Counted from the stretch's first letter, positions 21,466-33,850 are shown. The stretch: DNA of 64,000 nucleotides from Apostichopus japonicus (GCF_037975245.1 NC_092576.1:17690111-17754110); one strand, 5' to 3'. The notes: a model not told the origin generated them from the sequence alone. Made by a program: numbers and translations.

Positions 21466-22809
21466 AAAGCTTAAAGACTTCTTGCATTTTAATACATCAC
21501 TGTTCCGGTTAGGCCAGTAATGGCAGTATGAAGAATAAGTAACAATTTAATAATTATATTTATGGCCATTGCTGTCTGCATAATAACAAACTGAATGATT
21601 TCATCAGCCTTGTGCTCAGTTGACAGAACTGACAAGTAGGCATAATATGTCAGTGTGATCCATGTAACTTTATTAAGGACATGAGCGTATGGTATATGTT
21701 TTTGGAAAATACATAAGCTACAACATTCACCAGTATCCAGTTGTTGCGGGATATTTTTCTCGACAGACCCATTTAATCTATTACACATACCATAGCCTAG
21801 TACTACATTCCTGAGAAATTAACACCACAATATCAGTCTTAGGTTTTCCCACAGACTCTCAACTATTGCTCACTCTTACACTCAAGTATATAGTTTAGTT
21901 AAGTAGAAGAAAGGATCAGAAGGGACACTCAAGTCCCCATCAAGAACCCTACTGAATATGAGAGAAATAAAACCGAAGACCCAAAAGGCATACCCGATTA
22001 TATTGCATAATGTACTCATCCAAAGCATTCTTAAACCCATTCACACTAATTCCCACTCACATTAATTGCCATTTTAAGTAAATGCCTACACTATTCAATT
22101 GAAGGATCTATTACTGTAGGCCTAAAGCATAGTCATGCGTCTGTGATGTAGCCTAGCCGGGACTGTGTGATGTGTGCTTTTCGTTTGTACTAGGCCTATG
22201 ACTATGAGGTGTTAAATCAACAAGTGTACTGACAGGTTTTCAGCTAGTTTTATATTAATTTGCGGTGTGAAGATAAACATAAATGTCATTACCTTACGAT
22301 TACTCTAATTACTTACCTGTTAAGCATTTCGCTCCCCGTATGCCTGCCAAAATCTGAGTCGCTTCGTTTATTCGTAATGGGTTCAGCTGCTATGCTATTG
22401 TGTTTGTGTGTGGTGTTTTTCGTGTTTCGCGCAACTGGTAACGACAACTGGACCTATTTTGATGCCCATGGTTTGCGTGTGACGTCACAAATCGCCAGTT
22501 GGCCAAACTCTCTCTATATACGGCTCTGGTTTCCGTCAACTGATAGCGCCCTCAATTACCCTTGTAGTATGGCTAATTCAAACTCACACCACTTCGACTT
22601 TCGACTTCGACCGCTCAACACGACGAGCTACCAATTACATTAATCGCCTACATTAATTGCATTATGATTACTTTCGATCGGATTATTCTCATTGAGTTGG
22701 GAAACGTTCCTATCCGACCGCCATCGTTTTATTTTATTGGAGCAACCGTCCTTTATTTCGTTACATAGACTTTTCATATTTTGTGAAGGATCTTAACATA
22801 CTTTTAATT

Positions 22810-22893
22810 ATGGATGGATCCTTTATTCCTATGAAGTTTTATCGCAACGGACAGACCCAGTGGACCGTAGTTATCATTTTTGCTGACGAACTG
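22810..22893 (+). CDS. candidate 28-codon first exon
   Basis: An ATG opens a 28-codon frame (MDGSFIPMKFYRNGQTQW...) that ends at a consensus donor (CTG|GTGAGT). It lies just right of the P-like tandem and upstream of the tyrosine recombinase exon, so it might be its first exon. No acceptor with matching phase could be proved. Product unknown. Confidence 0.28.
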
Positions 22894-23040
22894 GTGAGTA
22901 ATAGTTCCGTTTTAATTTGTTATCGCCAAATTGGTGACCCCAACGTTATCAGCCAGCATAAAAACTCTAGTTGAATTCATATTTTGAGCCTTACTGTATT
23001 TCATTTTATATTGCCCTCGATTAGCTAACTGATTTCTCAT

Positions 23041-23560
23041 TTCGTGGAGGTGTATAAAGTCAAATATTCGTAACAGCTTTCTGTATTTGTGTGTAAATGT
23101 CCATTCATAGCGGCATATCATAACGCTTGTAGATTTTAGATTTTAATATTGTTTTTTTCATTGCGCATCATTTTCACCGGCACGGCCTTCGACTTAGATC
23201 ATGTGTAGCATTGCGTTCCCTTTCGACGGGAATCGTGATACATACTTGAAGAGGATCACACAGTCACATTCTCGATACATGGAGACTGGGGTTGAAAGCG
23301 AATCAGTCGTCTGGTGTTTCGTGCCCAGGTTCTTTCCTGGATGACCTTACTTAAGAAAAATTTCATTTACTCTCAAACAGTCAGGGAGAATGATGTTGAA
23401 AGTAGGTCAGGTAAATTGTCTGGGTTGGTTGGTTTTGTGTCCATCCAAGCTCTATCTTGGGAAGCTTTTCTTTAAAGAGTATCATATTTCCCCAAACCAA
23501 GGTGAGTGTCAGATTAACATCATCTGGGGCCCGAGGCTCAAAATCCCTCCCCTTCTCACC
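23041..23560 (+). repeat. dispersed repeat shared with 48740-49265 (inverted)
   Basis: Collinear, in inverted orientation, with 48740-49265, including the U2-like fragment. It is not a recognised family; one copy lies in the intron of a candidate gene at 49259-49339. Confidence 0.7.
23181..23208 (+). ncRNA. degenerate U2 snRNA 5'-end-like fragment
   Basis: A diverged partner (CACGGCCTTCGACTTAGATC then ATGTGTAG) of the better preserved copy at 49111-49138. It is not a functional snRNA: the rest of U2 is absent. Confidence 0.45.
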
Positions 23561-23594
23561 CCCCCACTGCCCTCCTCTACCTGGATATAAACCG

Positions 23595-24077
23595 GTTGAG
23601 AAAGACTTAGATCGAATTGGAGAAGTATGGTATGACAACCAGCCGCTGGGGGTTAACACCCTTGGCAAAATGATGGTGAAGATTTCTGAAAAAGCAAAGC
23701 TGAGTCAGAAATACACAAACCACTGTGTTCGTGCAACAACTATTACAACACTCAGTAATGCTGGCATCGAGACACGGGTCATTATGGCCATGAGTGGACA
23801 CAGAAACGAGAGCAGTATAAAAAGTTACTGCCAAGATGCATCTAATTTACAGAAACGATCTTGTTCAAAAGTCTTGCAAGATGCCATCAGAGGTAAAGGA
23901 CGCGAAAACATGGATCCGCACTCGAGTCTAGGCCAAAGTGTAGGCTGCACAGCTGTTGCCTCCAACAATGACATTAACGTTACTGCTGCTGTTAGGGCTG
24001 AAACGTCTAACATGTCCAAACTGTTTTCCAAATGTTCTTTCCAAAGTCCTGTGAATGTTTACTTCCAAAATTCATAG
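23595..24077 (+). CDS. Crypton/DUF3504-type tyrosine recombinase C-terminal exon
   Basis: About 160 codons in one open frame. WYDNQPLGVNTLGKMM and KAKLSQKYTNHCVRATTITT are followed by IMAMSGHRNESSIKSYC. These are the hallmark blocks of Crypton-derived tyrosine recombinases (also domesticated in ZMYM, KCTD1 and QRICH1 relatives): H-x-x-R in NHCVR, H/R in SGHR, and the catalytic Tyr in SYC. The N-terminal part, with the first catalytic Arg, is not in this frame and would need upstream exons. The polypyrimidine stretch at 23545-23580 may be the acceptor region. The Ser/Thr-rich tail after the Tyr is normal for the family. It could be a Crypton fragment or a host exon derived from one. Confidence 0.68.
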   Translation, partial: VEKDLDRIGEVWYDNQPLGVNTLGKMMVKISEKAKLSQKYTNHCVRATTITTLSNAGIETRVIMAMSGHRNESSIKSYCQDASNLQKRSCSKVLQDAIRGKGRENMDPHSSLGQSVGCTAVASNNDINVTAAVRAETSNMSKLFSKCSFQSPVNVYFQNS

Positions 24078-24697
24078 TGATATCCGTATTAAAACACCAA
24101 ACAGTTGTGGATGCTTTGAGTTTAAATATATCCAGTATATGTCCGTAATTAAATGTTGGCAAGGCCGTTATGATGCTCATAGTTTTATAAATTTAAAGTT
24201 AAACGACCGCAGTGCCAAGCACTGTGTAGTATGTACGTTCAAGTGAGTGTACGTACGTACCGTACGTGTTCATTACAAGGCCTACTATGTTATCGTATGA
24301 CTGTATACCATACGTACATGTTTTTCCCTAGAATGGGTGCTATGGGAACCAGAAGCTGTAGGGTATTGATATGATGAAGCCAACTAGTAATTGTTTGTCG
24401 TTCCTTGATATTGAGACCTTTCAAAAATAGTTTTATGGCCGCAATATTGCCAAACATTAGTTAAAATGTTATTATGGTTCATCTTTTATGAATGACAGCC
24501 TTTCAAAGACGTTTCCTTTATAATTATTCACTATCGTTCAGTATTACTTTATAATTGCACATGTACATTGTTATGCTGGTTGTTAGTCGTTAATTCGACT
24601 TACGGGGCATCACTTTAATAAATCTTTGGTTATATGTAACCAAAAATGTTTTGTTTTATGATTTTCCCCCCACACAAATGGTAGTGTATGAATGAAC
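24078..24697. other. no gene recognised
   Basis: 3' flank of the recombinase frame, with a short GTACGTACGTACCGTACGTG palindromic run at 24249-24268 and an AATAAA word at 24618. Nothing else could be supported. Confidence 0.5.
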
Positions 24698-24873
24698 GGG
24701 GTTAATGAACGGTCTAGCGTGCGTTACTCACATGATTAATGTACTCCGAGTGTGAATGCTATCGCTGGATGCACTCGGGCTCCGCTACGCTCCGCCCTCG
24801 TGCATCGCTTGCATTATCCCCCGATCGTGCATTAATCCTGTAAGTAACGCACGCTAGACCGTTGATTAACCCC
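24698..24873. mobile_element. 176-bp inverted-repeat element at the block B edge
   Basis: Arms of about 45 bp (GGGGTTAATGAACGGTCTAG left; its complement ending in TTGATTAACCCC right) around a CG-rich centre. It is a MITE-like foldback unit. The homology to block A begins at the very next base. Confidence 0.75.
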
Positions 24874-25002
24874 TTATTAAAATACCCAATCTTAAAGCGA
24901 AGACTTGAAAACCTTGAACTGATGTCTTCTTTACGAAACGAGAAAACTTCTATAACTATAACTAGATATATTTATATATATTCTCTCACCTGACCGCTCT
25001 AG

Positions 25003-25720
25003 AAATGTGGTGACAGAAGGTGGTGACGTCATTTACGACAGACCAGATGATGACTACGAATGGAAAGACGGCAAAAGTCGACCTGGAGATCATGACGGTC
25101 ACCATGGCGATCATCCCGGGGACCCTGACGGACACCATGGCGATCATCCAGGGCATCATGACGGTCACCATGGAGATCATCCAATCGATCCTACTGGCGA
25201 TGGACGCCCAGATGATGGCGACCACGGCCGACCTGAACCTACAGAAAGACCGCCCCCAATTGACTACATCGGGACGCGACCTCCTCTGATTGGAAGACCC
25301 GAAGACGGACATGACGACCACGGACATGATGACGATACAGACGACAGTTCTGAAGATCATGACGGTCGTCCACACCACGGAGATGATGACGATACAGACG
25401 ACAGTTCTGAAGATCATGACGGCCGTCCACACCACGGAGATGATGACGATACAGACGACAGTTCTGAAGATCATGACGGCCGTCCACACCACGGTAATGA
25501 TGACGGCGAGGATGACGATGATGATAAAATCAACCACAGGAATATGAACAATCCTCCTTTCCGAAGTATTAGTCAATGGAAATCTGAGAGAGCAGGTAGA
25601 GAGCGTCGACCAATTCAGGCACGCCCTGCCTATCAGGGAAGAAGTAGAGTCGAGACTGAAGAGGCCAGATACGGTCACGACTACGGACATAGCGGGAAAC
25701 AGTATCGTAAACGTGCCTAG
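25003..25720 (+). pseudogene. HD protein, copy B: orphan last exon
   Basis: Homologous to exon 3 of copy A from the acceptor (CTCTAG at 24997-25002) to the YRKRA end, but with only three 19-residue units (25322-25492) and a short deletion in the basic region. Exon 1 and the microexon are not present upstream. If entered in the copy A phase, the reading meets TGG TGA at once because of a local 5-bp net insertion. The frame after it is open for over 230 codons. Likely a duplicated fragment; it could be expressed only from a new start. Confidence 0.65.
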
Positions 25721-27475
25721 ACGTGTTTGGTAGTACCTTCAAAGTATTATAGTAGGCATCATCACGCATTAATATTGTATTAATAATTCATGATCATCAC
25801 GCAATAATATTGTATTAAGAATTCATGATCATCAGGCATTAATAAATGTATTAATAATTCATTACCAATGTCAGTTAAGTGATTATTTTCCCCATTTTAG
25901 CGCAGAGAATAGTAAATTAATTTTGCTTGAACGGCGTAAAATGTTCGGTAATAAATTCACCCATCAAAGCATGATTTTTTTGTATGAAATTGCTGAGCGA
26001 TGTTTTGTTGTTATCCGTTAAATGATGTTTCCAACGACTTTAAGTTTTATCTTTAATAAAAAACGCGACGCCCAGTATTTTTGGTATGGAATGAGGAAAA
26101 TAAAGAGAAATAAAAAATGAAAGCAAATAGGGGCAGGACAGTGGGTCTACTCAAATAAGGCAATGTGTATTGAACAAAGTACTACAAGAAGAACTAGACC
26201 GAGTTCTAAAAGTTTGCTTCCACTTGTAGATGTCATCCTTTGTATAAATAATCTGTTAGTCGGCTCGTATCTAGGTTCAGAAGGGACATACCATGCCTCA
26301 CTCCTCAATGGCAGAAATCTACGCCGCGTCCATCTGTCCCAGCATCATATGTACAAACAAAAATGTCACAATTGACAGGCCACCTGTGTTGTTTCCTTGT
26401 TAAATTCTTGTCGGTGCCTCTCAAACTCAGAATTCTTTGCAATATGGCCTGCCTTTATCACCAGAGGAGAATGCTTTACGACCTTATCTGATACATTTCT
26501 ATAGATGTATCATTTCGGTAAACTGACATTATTTTGTGTCAATTTGATCCGCTTCATTAGTTGTCTCAAATTCATTTTTTTTTAAAGAAGAAATTTAAAT
26601 TTAATATCTAGACTTTGTTTTTCACATATTTTTCAACAATTCTGTATAGTTTTTGTAAAAAAGTCGAAGTAAAAAATAAATTGAAGATCTTTGCATTGCA
26701 ATGACAGAATGTTCGTTGAATATTTAATATTCTCAAACTCGTTTTATAATGTGGGTAAGTGGGTAAACGCTGCAAAGAGCTTTAAGTTCACGCATGTTAT
26801 TTACGTACTGTTTAGAGTTTCATCGGCGGTGGGGTGGGAGAGGGGCGAGGGGAGCCACTGTCTTCGAGCGTCAACTTGAGGGACATGTGACGCTGCTTGA
26901 GGGACGGCTAACTCAAAAATTACATTAATGCTTCCCGACAATACGGATCCGTTTTGGGTTCTGTACCACGAATTACAGTATTTGGATTTTTTCAGTGTAA
27001 CTTGATCTTTTGAAGTACAATTTACTCTTTGACATTTCTCATTAAAATTTCACTGTTTTTAATAACAACGTTTCTTTAATATTCCAACAAAAAGAACACT
27101 TTAAGAACTACAAAATTGAAATATTGGCACATCAAATTTATGAAAATATAAAGTTTTGACCCTTGAAGTTAGTTTGACCAGACTTTTTCCGAAAATAAAT
27201 TTAATGATGCAACCTGATTGTGGTCTCAATACAAGTCACTTTATCGTAACCTTTGCGTTGTTAATATTTCAGATGTTTCGCAATAATATTGGTGTGTGTT
27301 GTAATTCATCCATATCCAAACTAACAACTTTCAGAGACGCGATCTAAATAGGCCAATAACAGCTTCTTTTGAAAATGGCGTCCGCTTCTGTAAAACAAGA
27401 CCTATATGTTACTCGATGCTCTTCAAGACGTATAATGGCGGGAATCTATCATTACAGAACAGCACACACGCACAT

Positions 27476-27486
27476 ATATATTGATG

Positions 27487-27533
<47 letters not shown>

Positions 27534-27540
27534 GTTTATA
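27476..27540. repeat. (TA)n microsatellite
   Basis: Block B counterpart of 5669-5712. Confidence 0.85.
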
Positions 27541-27551
27541 TGTTGGAAAAT

Positions 27552-27645
27552 CCAGAACAGTGAAAAAACTTCCAGCCTCCACCAGGATTCGAGCCCGGGC
27601 CTCCCGCTTTACATGCAGACACCCTAACCACTAGGCTATGGACGA
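27552..27645 (-). repeat. tRNA-derived SINE head (block B copy)
   Basis: Same A-box and B-box-like arrangement as at 5725-5822. Confidence 0.6.
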
Positions 27646-28202
27646 AATATATATTTACAATGCGGATTAGTACAATTCAACGCCAAATAATAAATCAATT
27701 CAAGGAGAAATTAACATTTGTTCTGTAATTGCTTAACCGTGTACAATTATTTCTTCTTCATTAAACGTATAAGTAATCTAACGTGGACAATTTTTACTTC
27801 GTGTCATAAAGAAACATTTGTACGTGCGTTATTAAATTGATATAACCCGGATCCTGTCTTTATTACGTCACGGCTGCAGTCTTCCATATCCACGTGCTAC
27901 CGTATACATCTGACTCCAAAATTATTTTACTTTCAATTTGTCACATAAACATAATGTCGTGTTCTAAATTCAGTAAGAAATTATTACTTTCGTTAACAAG
28001 AAATATTACCAACATTCTTTATAGTAAAAGCGCCACGGCATGGATTTAACTCATGACAGTTGTTTTTGCACGGGATCCTAGGGCTGATGGGACATGGAAA
28101 GGGAGGGAGGGAAGAAGGAAGGAGAAAGGCAGGGACAAGGGCAGGGACAAGGGTAGGTAGGGAGCTGGTGAGCTAGGGATCTGGGGAGGGAATGGCCACG
28201 GG

Positions 28203-28723
28203 CAGTGGCGGCGGAACCGGGGGGGGGGTTGGGTGGGGGCTCAGCCCCCAATGAAAAAGTTGAGGGGGCAAATGCATGATACGCCCCCCAATATTTACCA
28301 AGGCTCCGAAACGTGCATCTGCCCATTTTTCAATGCATACTTGTCGTTCTGTCCGATGCACACGTATACTCTATAGGTGTAATAATTTTAGTAAATCCCG
28401 GGGGACCCTCGGCCCGTCCCCTGGCTATAGACCTTTGCGAGTACACTACGAGTAATAGCTACTCTCTTAAAACATCATCGAATATACAAATTACAATGTT
28501 TTTTACAGATTTTTACGTGCAATCTGAGAAATTGCAGGCTTGAGACTCATATTTTAGGGCTAGGTATTCGCAGCATAAAACACTCGGGAAGTGCCGTTTC
28601 CGGCCATCTGGGGGTTTGAAAAACCCAAAATTTTCTCGTACGCTCCGATGGTGGCGCTTCGCTTAGATAGTCTCCCGCATTAGCACCCCTCCCCCCAATA
28701 ATTTCCCCGTTCCGCCGCGCCTG
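28203..28723. mobile_element. hAT-like MITE in block B
   Basis: Terminal inverted repeats CAGTGGCGGCGGAAC / GTTCCGCCGCGCCTG are flanked by diverged 8-bp repeats GCCACGGG (28195) and GTTATGGG (28724). The empty site in block A reads GTCATGGG (about 6382). 521 bp. The internal GTGCCGTTTCCGGCCATCT segment is shared with the elements at 55942 and 57665. Confidence 0.8.
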
Positions 28724-28790
28724 GTTATGGGAAGAGAGGAGGGAGGGAGGAATACAGGGAGGAAGGAGAGGGATGAATAAGGGCTTAATC

Positions 28791-31700
28791 CTATAATAAA
28801 ACATTTACAAGACCTACAACCATTATAGTGGCAACGATAGATATTATCCAGCCGACGACGATGGCTTGGTTAGCTAATCTACGGGCCTCTTCCGCAGCAT
28901 GTCTTGCCGCCACCATTTCACCGTAAGAGGCTCGAATGCTTGCCTGTTCAAGGAAAAGAAAAATGGCAAGTTTAAGCTTGTTCTAGCTTGCCGGATTAGG
29001 ACTCACTTCGGTCATCGTCACGTGGTAAATCGTTGATATTTCATTGGCATTGAAAGTTCACGTGTGCTTCAGACTACGCCTGATCAAGATTGTTATCCCT
29101 ATACATATCACTATAGTCTCGACATGTAAAGGGATATACTGTGCTTTAACCCACTTCAGATATGTGAGGATTGGTGTGTCAGTGCCCTAGTTGGTGAGGG
29201 GAAAGTCATGAATAATTCATTATCTTACAGAAATATCAAGTATGTACGCTTTTTGGTTTCGATGAAATCGTAACCTATGCATTAATGCAGGCGGAGACTG
29301 TGTGTGTGTGTGACGCCTGGCTTGTAAACACGGTATCTCAAGTAGGGAAGCTTGGACCAATATAATATTTGCTGTACATGAGTACCACATTGAGTAGATG
29401 TGCCCTATTGGTTTTTGGTGCCCGTGAATGTCACCAAAGGTCAGTTAGAGGCCAAAAACCAAAATATTAAAACAAGCAATAACTCCCATTGACAGGGTAC
29501 GATATGGTTGATATTTTGGGACTAGTTGTGAATGGGGTCAGGGATAATTTCAAAACATAACGGTCGTGTGATTCAAGGTCAACAAAGGTCAATCAGGGGT
29601 CAAAAACTAGTATTTTTGCAATAACTTGAGAACCAAATGTCCGTCAAGGTTGGGAGTTACGCTATTGTAATCCAGGAGTCGACACTCATCTAGGTGACCT
29701 TTGACCTCAGGTTGACCTCTGATGACCTTTATCAGTTATTTTGGGTTATTTGAATTTTCGTGGCTATAATCGGATCTCAAAGGTACCTTCTGATCAAAAT
29801 GGTCCATAGTTGACCCCTGTGCGACCTTCGTGTGCGAAGTACAATGGTCGCACAGGCTTGTCATGTTGCTTTTTGGAATCAGCGTGTCAAACTGCATCGA
29901 CCGCGAGGTCAAATGGTCAAAGGTCAAATTTTGAAAAATATGCTCATTTTAGGAGATACGGGGCAAAACAAATCAAAACCAAAAAAAGTTTGTCAATATG
30001 TTGCTATATGATAGAGCTCTTTGTGCTATATATAGGAAACCAACTCCCGCTTCAATCGGACACCCAGTTCTCAAGTTATGAGGGGCCAAATTGGTTTTGA
30101 TACCTTTCTAGTAATAACATTATGTGTGTACATTGTAGGCCAATCAAATTTTACGACAGAGTGCACCTCATCAAGAGAAACATTTTTGATAAAACTCTCA
30201 GGTCATCCAAGGTCATTGAAGGTTGATTATGTGCAAAAAACTGTCAGTTTATGCTAATTTTTGCAACAACTTCTAGTCACCAAGTCTGACATGACTGGTA
30301 TATTAGGACAAGTTGTGAATGAAGTAAGGGAACATTTTCTAAAATAACCGCGATGTGATCCAAGGTCACCAAAGGTCAATTATGGGTCAAAATGTGTTTT
30401 TTATTCTCAATAACTTGTGAAACTACCACTGACAGGGTCCGACATGGTTGATATTTCGTGACTAGTTGTGAATGGGTAAGGGATCGTTTCCAAACATAAC
30501 GGTAATATCATCCAAAGTGAACAAAGGTCAATTAGGGGTCAAAAACTAATATTTTTGCAATAAGTTGAGAACCAAATGACAATCAAGGTTGGGAGTTACG
30601 CTATTGTAATACAATAGTCGACCTGCATTTGGGTGACCTTTGACCTCAGGCTGACCTCCAGTGACCTGTATAAGCTTCTTTCATGTTGATTCTTTGAAGT
30701 TTCGTGGTCATATTCTAATCTTAATTGTCCATAAGTGGACTCCTCTGCAACCTTAATGTGAGAAGTTATTGGAAATTTGCTTTGGTTTTGTAATGCTTGG
30801 TGTGTGGATTCATTACATTGAGTACCAGAACCCTATTGTTTTTGATGAAGGTGTGTATAACCACGTACAGTAGACTGACCTGTGTAAGCATGCCATTGTG
30901 TTATTGTAACAGCTAGTTCTGGTTATACTAACAAGCAAAAGTCTAGTGCACTGAAGTCATCGAAACCTCAATACATTTTGCATTCTGGTTACCGCTTGTG
31001 ACCACAAAATAATGTTCGGTGCAAATAGGCATAAAGCTATGGACATATACATATGTGACGTCATTCCACAAAGATAATACATGGGAGCGTTGAATTACTT
31101 GCGCCGCTAGATCTAGGTTGTTTGTGACAGGGAAGAACTTATACGCAATGTACAGGCCCATTTATCATCATCTGAATTTGGTTAATATTTAGGACAAATA
31201 GTCGTAAATCAGCCGAGATCAACCTTAGAAGTGATAGAATTGACCAAGTTATGATGTGGGAGAGGTATCATTTTGGTATCATTTTATGTACAAAGTGTTA
31301 ACTTGTGTGTCTTTATGTTTCCCTAGTTATTATTACCCTATCCTGGTTGCCCCACTTGGTCGGTTCATTTCATTTGATGTGATTCCTGAAAGCACAAGTT
31401 AGTTGTGCCTTTTAATTGTCAGTCAGCTGTCAGTGCTCAATACATTATCTAATGGAATGAATGAATGGATGAATGGTTGAATGGATGAATAAATGAATAC
31501 ATGTATACATGAATGGATGAATGAATGAATGAATATATGAATACTTGAATGGAAGAATGAATGAACAAATGAATGAATGAATAAATAAATGAATGGAATG
31601 AAGGATTGAATGGATGAATGATTGAATTCATGAATTCATTAATTGATGAATGAATGGTTGAATGGATGAATAAATGAATACATGAATAGATGGATGATTG

Positions 31701-32906
31701 AATGAATGAATAAATAAATGACGAATGAATTGGTTGATGGATGAATGAATGATTGAATGGATGAATCAATGAATGATAAATGAATGCATGAACGAATGAA
31801 TGGATGAATCAATGAATGATAAATGAATGCATGAACGAATGAATGGATGAATGAATGAAGGAATTGATGAATTAATTCAGGAATGAAGGAATGAAGGAAT
31901 TCATGTTATTTGATACCTCATTGGACTTCCGAACTGCCCAACTTCCAAGTGGCCAGAAGCACCATAGGCTACACATTGCTAAGTCATGGTAGTCATCCAA
32001 TTGCTCTGTGGACACTTTGGTTACCGTCTGGTTGTGTGGTGGTCTAGCGGGCCTGCCCTGTAAAATAAACATAAAAAACATTAACCCCAATCAGAGACGG
32101 TGGAGTAGGGTTCAATTAAACCTGAGAGGGAATGGGAGGGGAAACTTCGAAGGGCAGTAGGACATGTGACTGTGATTTTACGGAGCAACCCGCAAAGCCA
32201 GTTCAAAATCGTCCAGTGAAAATCCCCCACTCTCCCCAACGACAAACAATTGAATGAATACAATCGTTGTGAATGATTTTTTCTTTCTTTCTATAGTTTA
32301 TGAAAAAGTTCAGTTCACACTTCAAAGTGCTAGTATGACAATATACCTTTCTATTAGATAAAGGCTCGAAGAGTACAATATTCTATATGAGTGCTTCGAA
32401 AAGGTTGGAATGTAAACTTTGGAGTGTTCACAAACCGTTTATAGAATATATTGTACCTTAAACTGGTTGAGAGGGTAAGAGAGACAACGAACGCGAAGAC
32501 GGTATGAAGGCCTAATGAATATATGACACGAAACCGTATACACACAAACACACATGTTTGTTTTACATTCAGACCGAGGACCCCATTGTATTTTCCATTG
32601 TTCAAATCCACGTACCCTAACCTTAACAATATTCCATACAATATAGTTCTTCGGAGGACGTGATGATTCTTTAGAAATCACAACCGGGACCTGGATTCTT
32701 TTATTCAAGTCCTCGGTCAGAATACAAAACAAACGCACACGGTCATCAATCTTGAGGGATACAGTAGGAGAGAAATTTCTGATGCGCTGATAAGGGAATA
32801 AATATGTGTGATCTTCCAGTTGATATTCATCGTTACTTACATTTGGCGTCATTTCGTAGGTCTGAAGATGCCCCGTCGAGTTTCCTTGACTGGGTCCTTC
32901 ATCCAT
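28791..32906 (-). CDS. dispanin / IFITM-like CD225-domain protein, copy B
   Basis: Same three-exon structure as copy A: 32906-32841, 32057-31917, 28943-28791; 119 aa, no stop or frameshift. Exon 2 reads DYHDLAMCSLWCFWPLGSWA; the CC pair of copy A has become CF. Exon 3 keeps ARHAAEEARRLANQAI, then has a changed membrane helix (VGWIISIVATIMVVGLVNVL) that ends five residues earlier. Splice sites are conserved (AAT|GTAAGT, TTTTACAG|GGC, GAG|GTATCA, TTGAACAG|GCA). Intron 2 is about 3 kb because of an inserted TIR element and an expanded tetranucleotide array. The protein differs from copy A mainly in the Cys motif and the helix. Regulation is unknown. Confidence 0.77.
29255..30967. mobile_element. 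1.7-kb TIR element rich in nuclear-receptor half-sites
   Basis: Absent from block A. Ends are GGTTTCGATGA and its exact complement TCATCGAAACC. Inside, 29500-29760 is repeated at 30431-30720 (offset 931 bp). It contains many AGGTCA/TGACCT words, including TGACCT-T-TGACCT at 29695-29707 and 30634-30646 and AGGTCA-N4-AGGTCA at 29576-29591 and 30363-30378. No convincing ORF, so non-autonomous. It sits in intron 2 of dispanin copy B. The target duplication is unclear. Confidence 0.65.
31443..31905. repeat. (TGAA)n tetranucleotide array
   Basis: Expanded block B version of 7290-7620, inside dispanin B intron 2 and ending about 12 bp from the exon 2 donor. Confidence 0.9.
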
Positions 32907-32956
32907 TGGGATGTAGAGAGGTTCAGCTAGTGAAGAGATGAAGATTAATATAGGCA

Positions 32957-33300
32957 GTGAAGTTTGACACTATTTCAAACCCTATCGATGCAAAATTTGT
33001 GCTTTTACATACCCTGTCATCTCAGTATAATGCTAATTCGTACCAAAGCATTTCAAAGTTTGATGCTATTCCGTACCAAAGCATTTCAAAGTTTGATGCT
33101 ATTTCAAACCGTATCAGCCAAAAGTTTGACACTATTTCAAACCCTATCGATGCAAAATTTGTGCTTTTACATACCCTGTCATCTCAGTATAATGCTAATT
33201 CGTACCAAAGCATTTCAAAGTTTGATGCTATTCCGTACCAAAGCATTTCAAAGTTTGATGCTATTTCAAACCCTATCAGTACAAAATTTGATGCTATTTG
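32957..33300. repeat. tandem repeat upstream of dispanin B
   Basis: Block B version of 8690-8935. Besides the AAAGTTTGATGCTATTTC unit it contains a 158-bp higher-order duplication (from 32968 and 33126). It lies about 50 bp upstream of the dispanin B start codon. Confidence 0.8.
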
Positions 33301-33850
33301 TATAGACACTGTATAGTAGTATTAGTTTTAAAGTGTGCGGGTGCGTACGGTAGGTATATGTTAATGTGAGTGAGTGACGGGGATGGTAGCGTCTGGGACA
33401 CTGTCCGCCTTTCTAACAAGCTTCTCATCATACTTGGAGACTGCATTAGGATACTAGTGGTCGCTAACTCCCTTACCAGTAATCAAATTTAATTTTGAGA
33501 AATGAGTGTAGTTTACAAAGAAGAAAATATATCATGTTATTACGCAATTCTCTTTGATTATCAGTGATTCAAGTTGAATTTCGAGTGCAGATCTCAGCAC
33601 TTTTGCGAACGTCATTTCAATAGCTATAACCTACTACCAGTAACCATTTAACATGGATCATATATCGACAGTGTGTATCATCTTGGTTTGCAGTGCATTC
33701 GACCATCTCCACAAGGAATGTCGCCAGCCTAAATGAGCCGTTGATCTGCGAATATGCGAAGTACAGTTACAGTCAATCGAATTAGCCATAAATATCCCTG
33801 AGTCGAGTTCAGTCAGTAACGTGAGTAACCGGAACAATTTCAGTTTAGAA

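Larger units (their letters stand above)
18622..22528 (+). mobile_element. P-like DNA transposon, copy 2
   Basis: Same 31-bp TIRs (18622-18652, 22498-22528), followed by GTTTCCGT at 22529-22536. 3907 bp; shorter than copy 1 because of internal deletions around 19440-19670 and near the right end. It is collinear with copy 1, including the nested MITE and the transposase remnant. Confidence 0.8.

Noticed and set aside
14056-22528. Classification of the tandem elements as hAT
   Set aside because: The 8-bp TSD and CAG start allow it, but the 31-bp TIR and the KMKV...TAWFIELCN coding pattern fit P-type transposases better. Not fully excluded.
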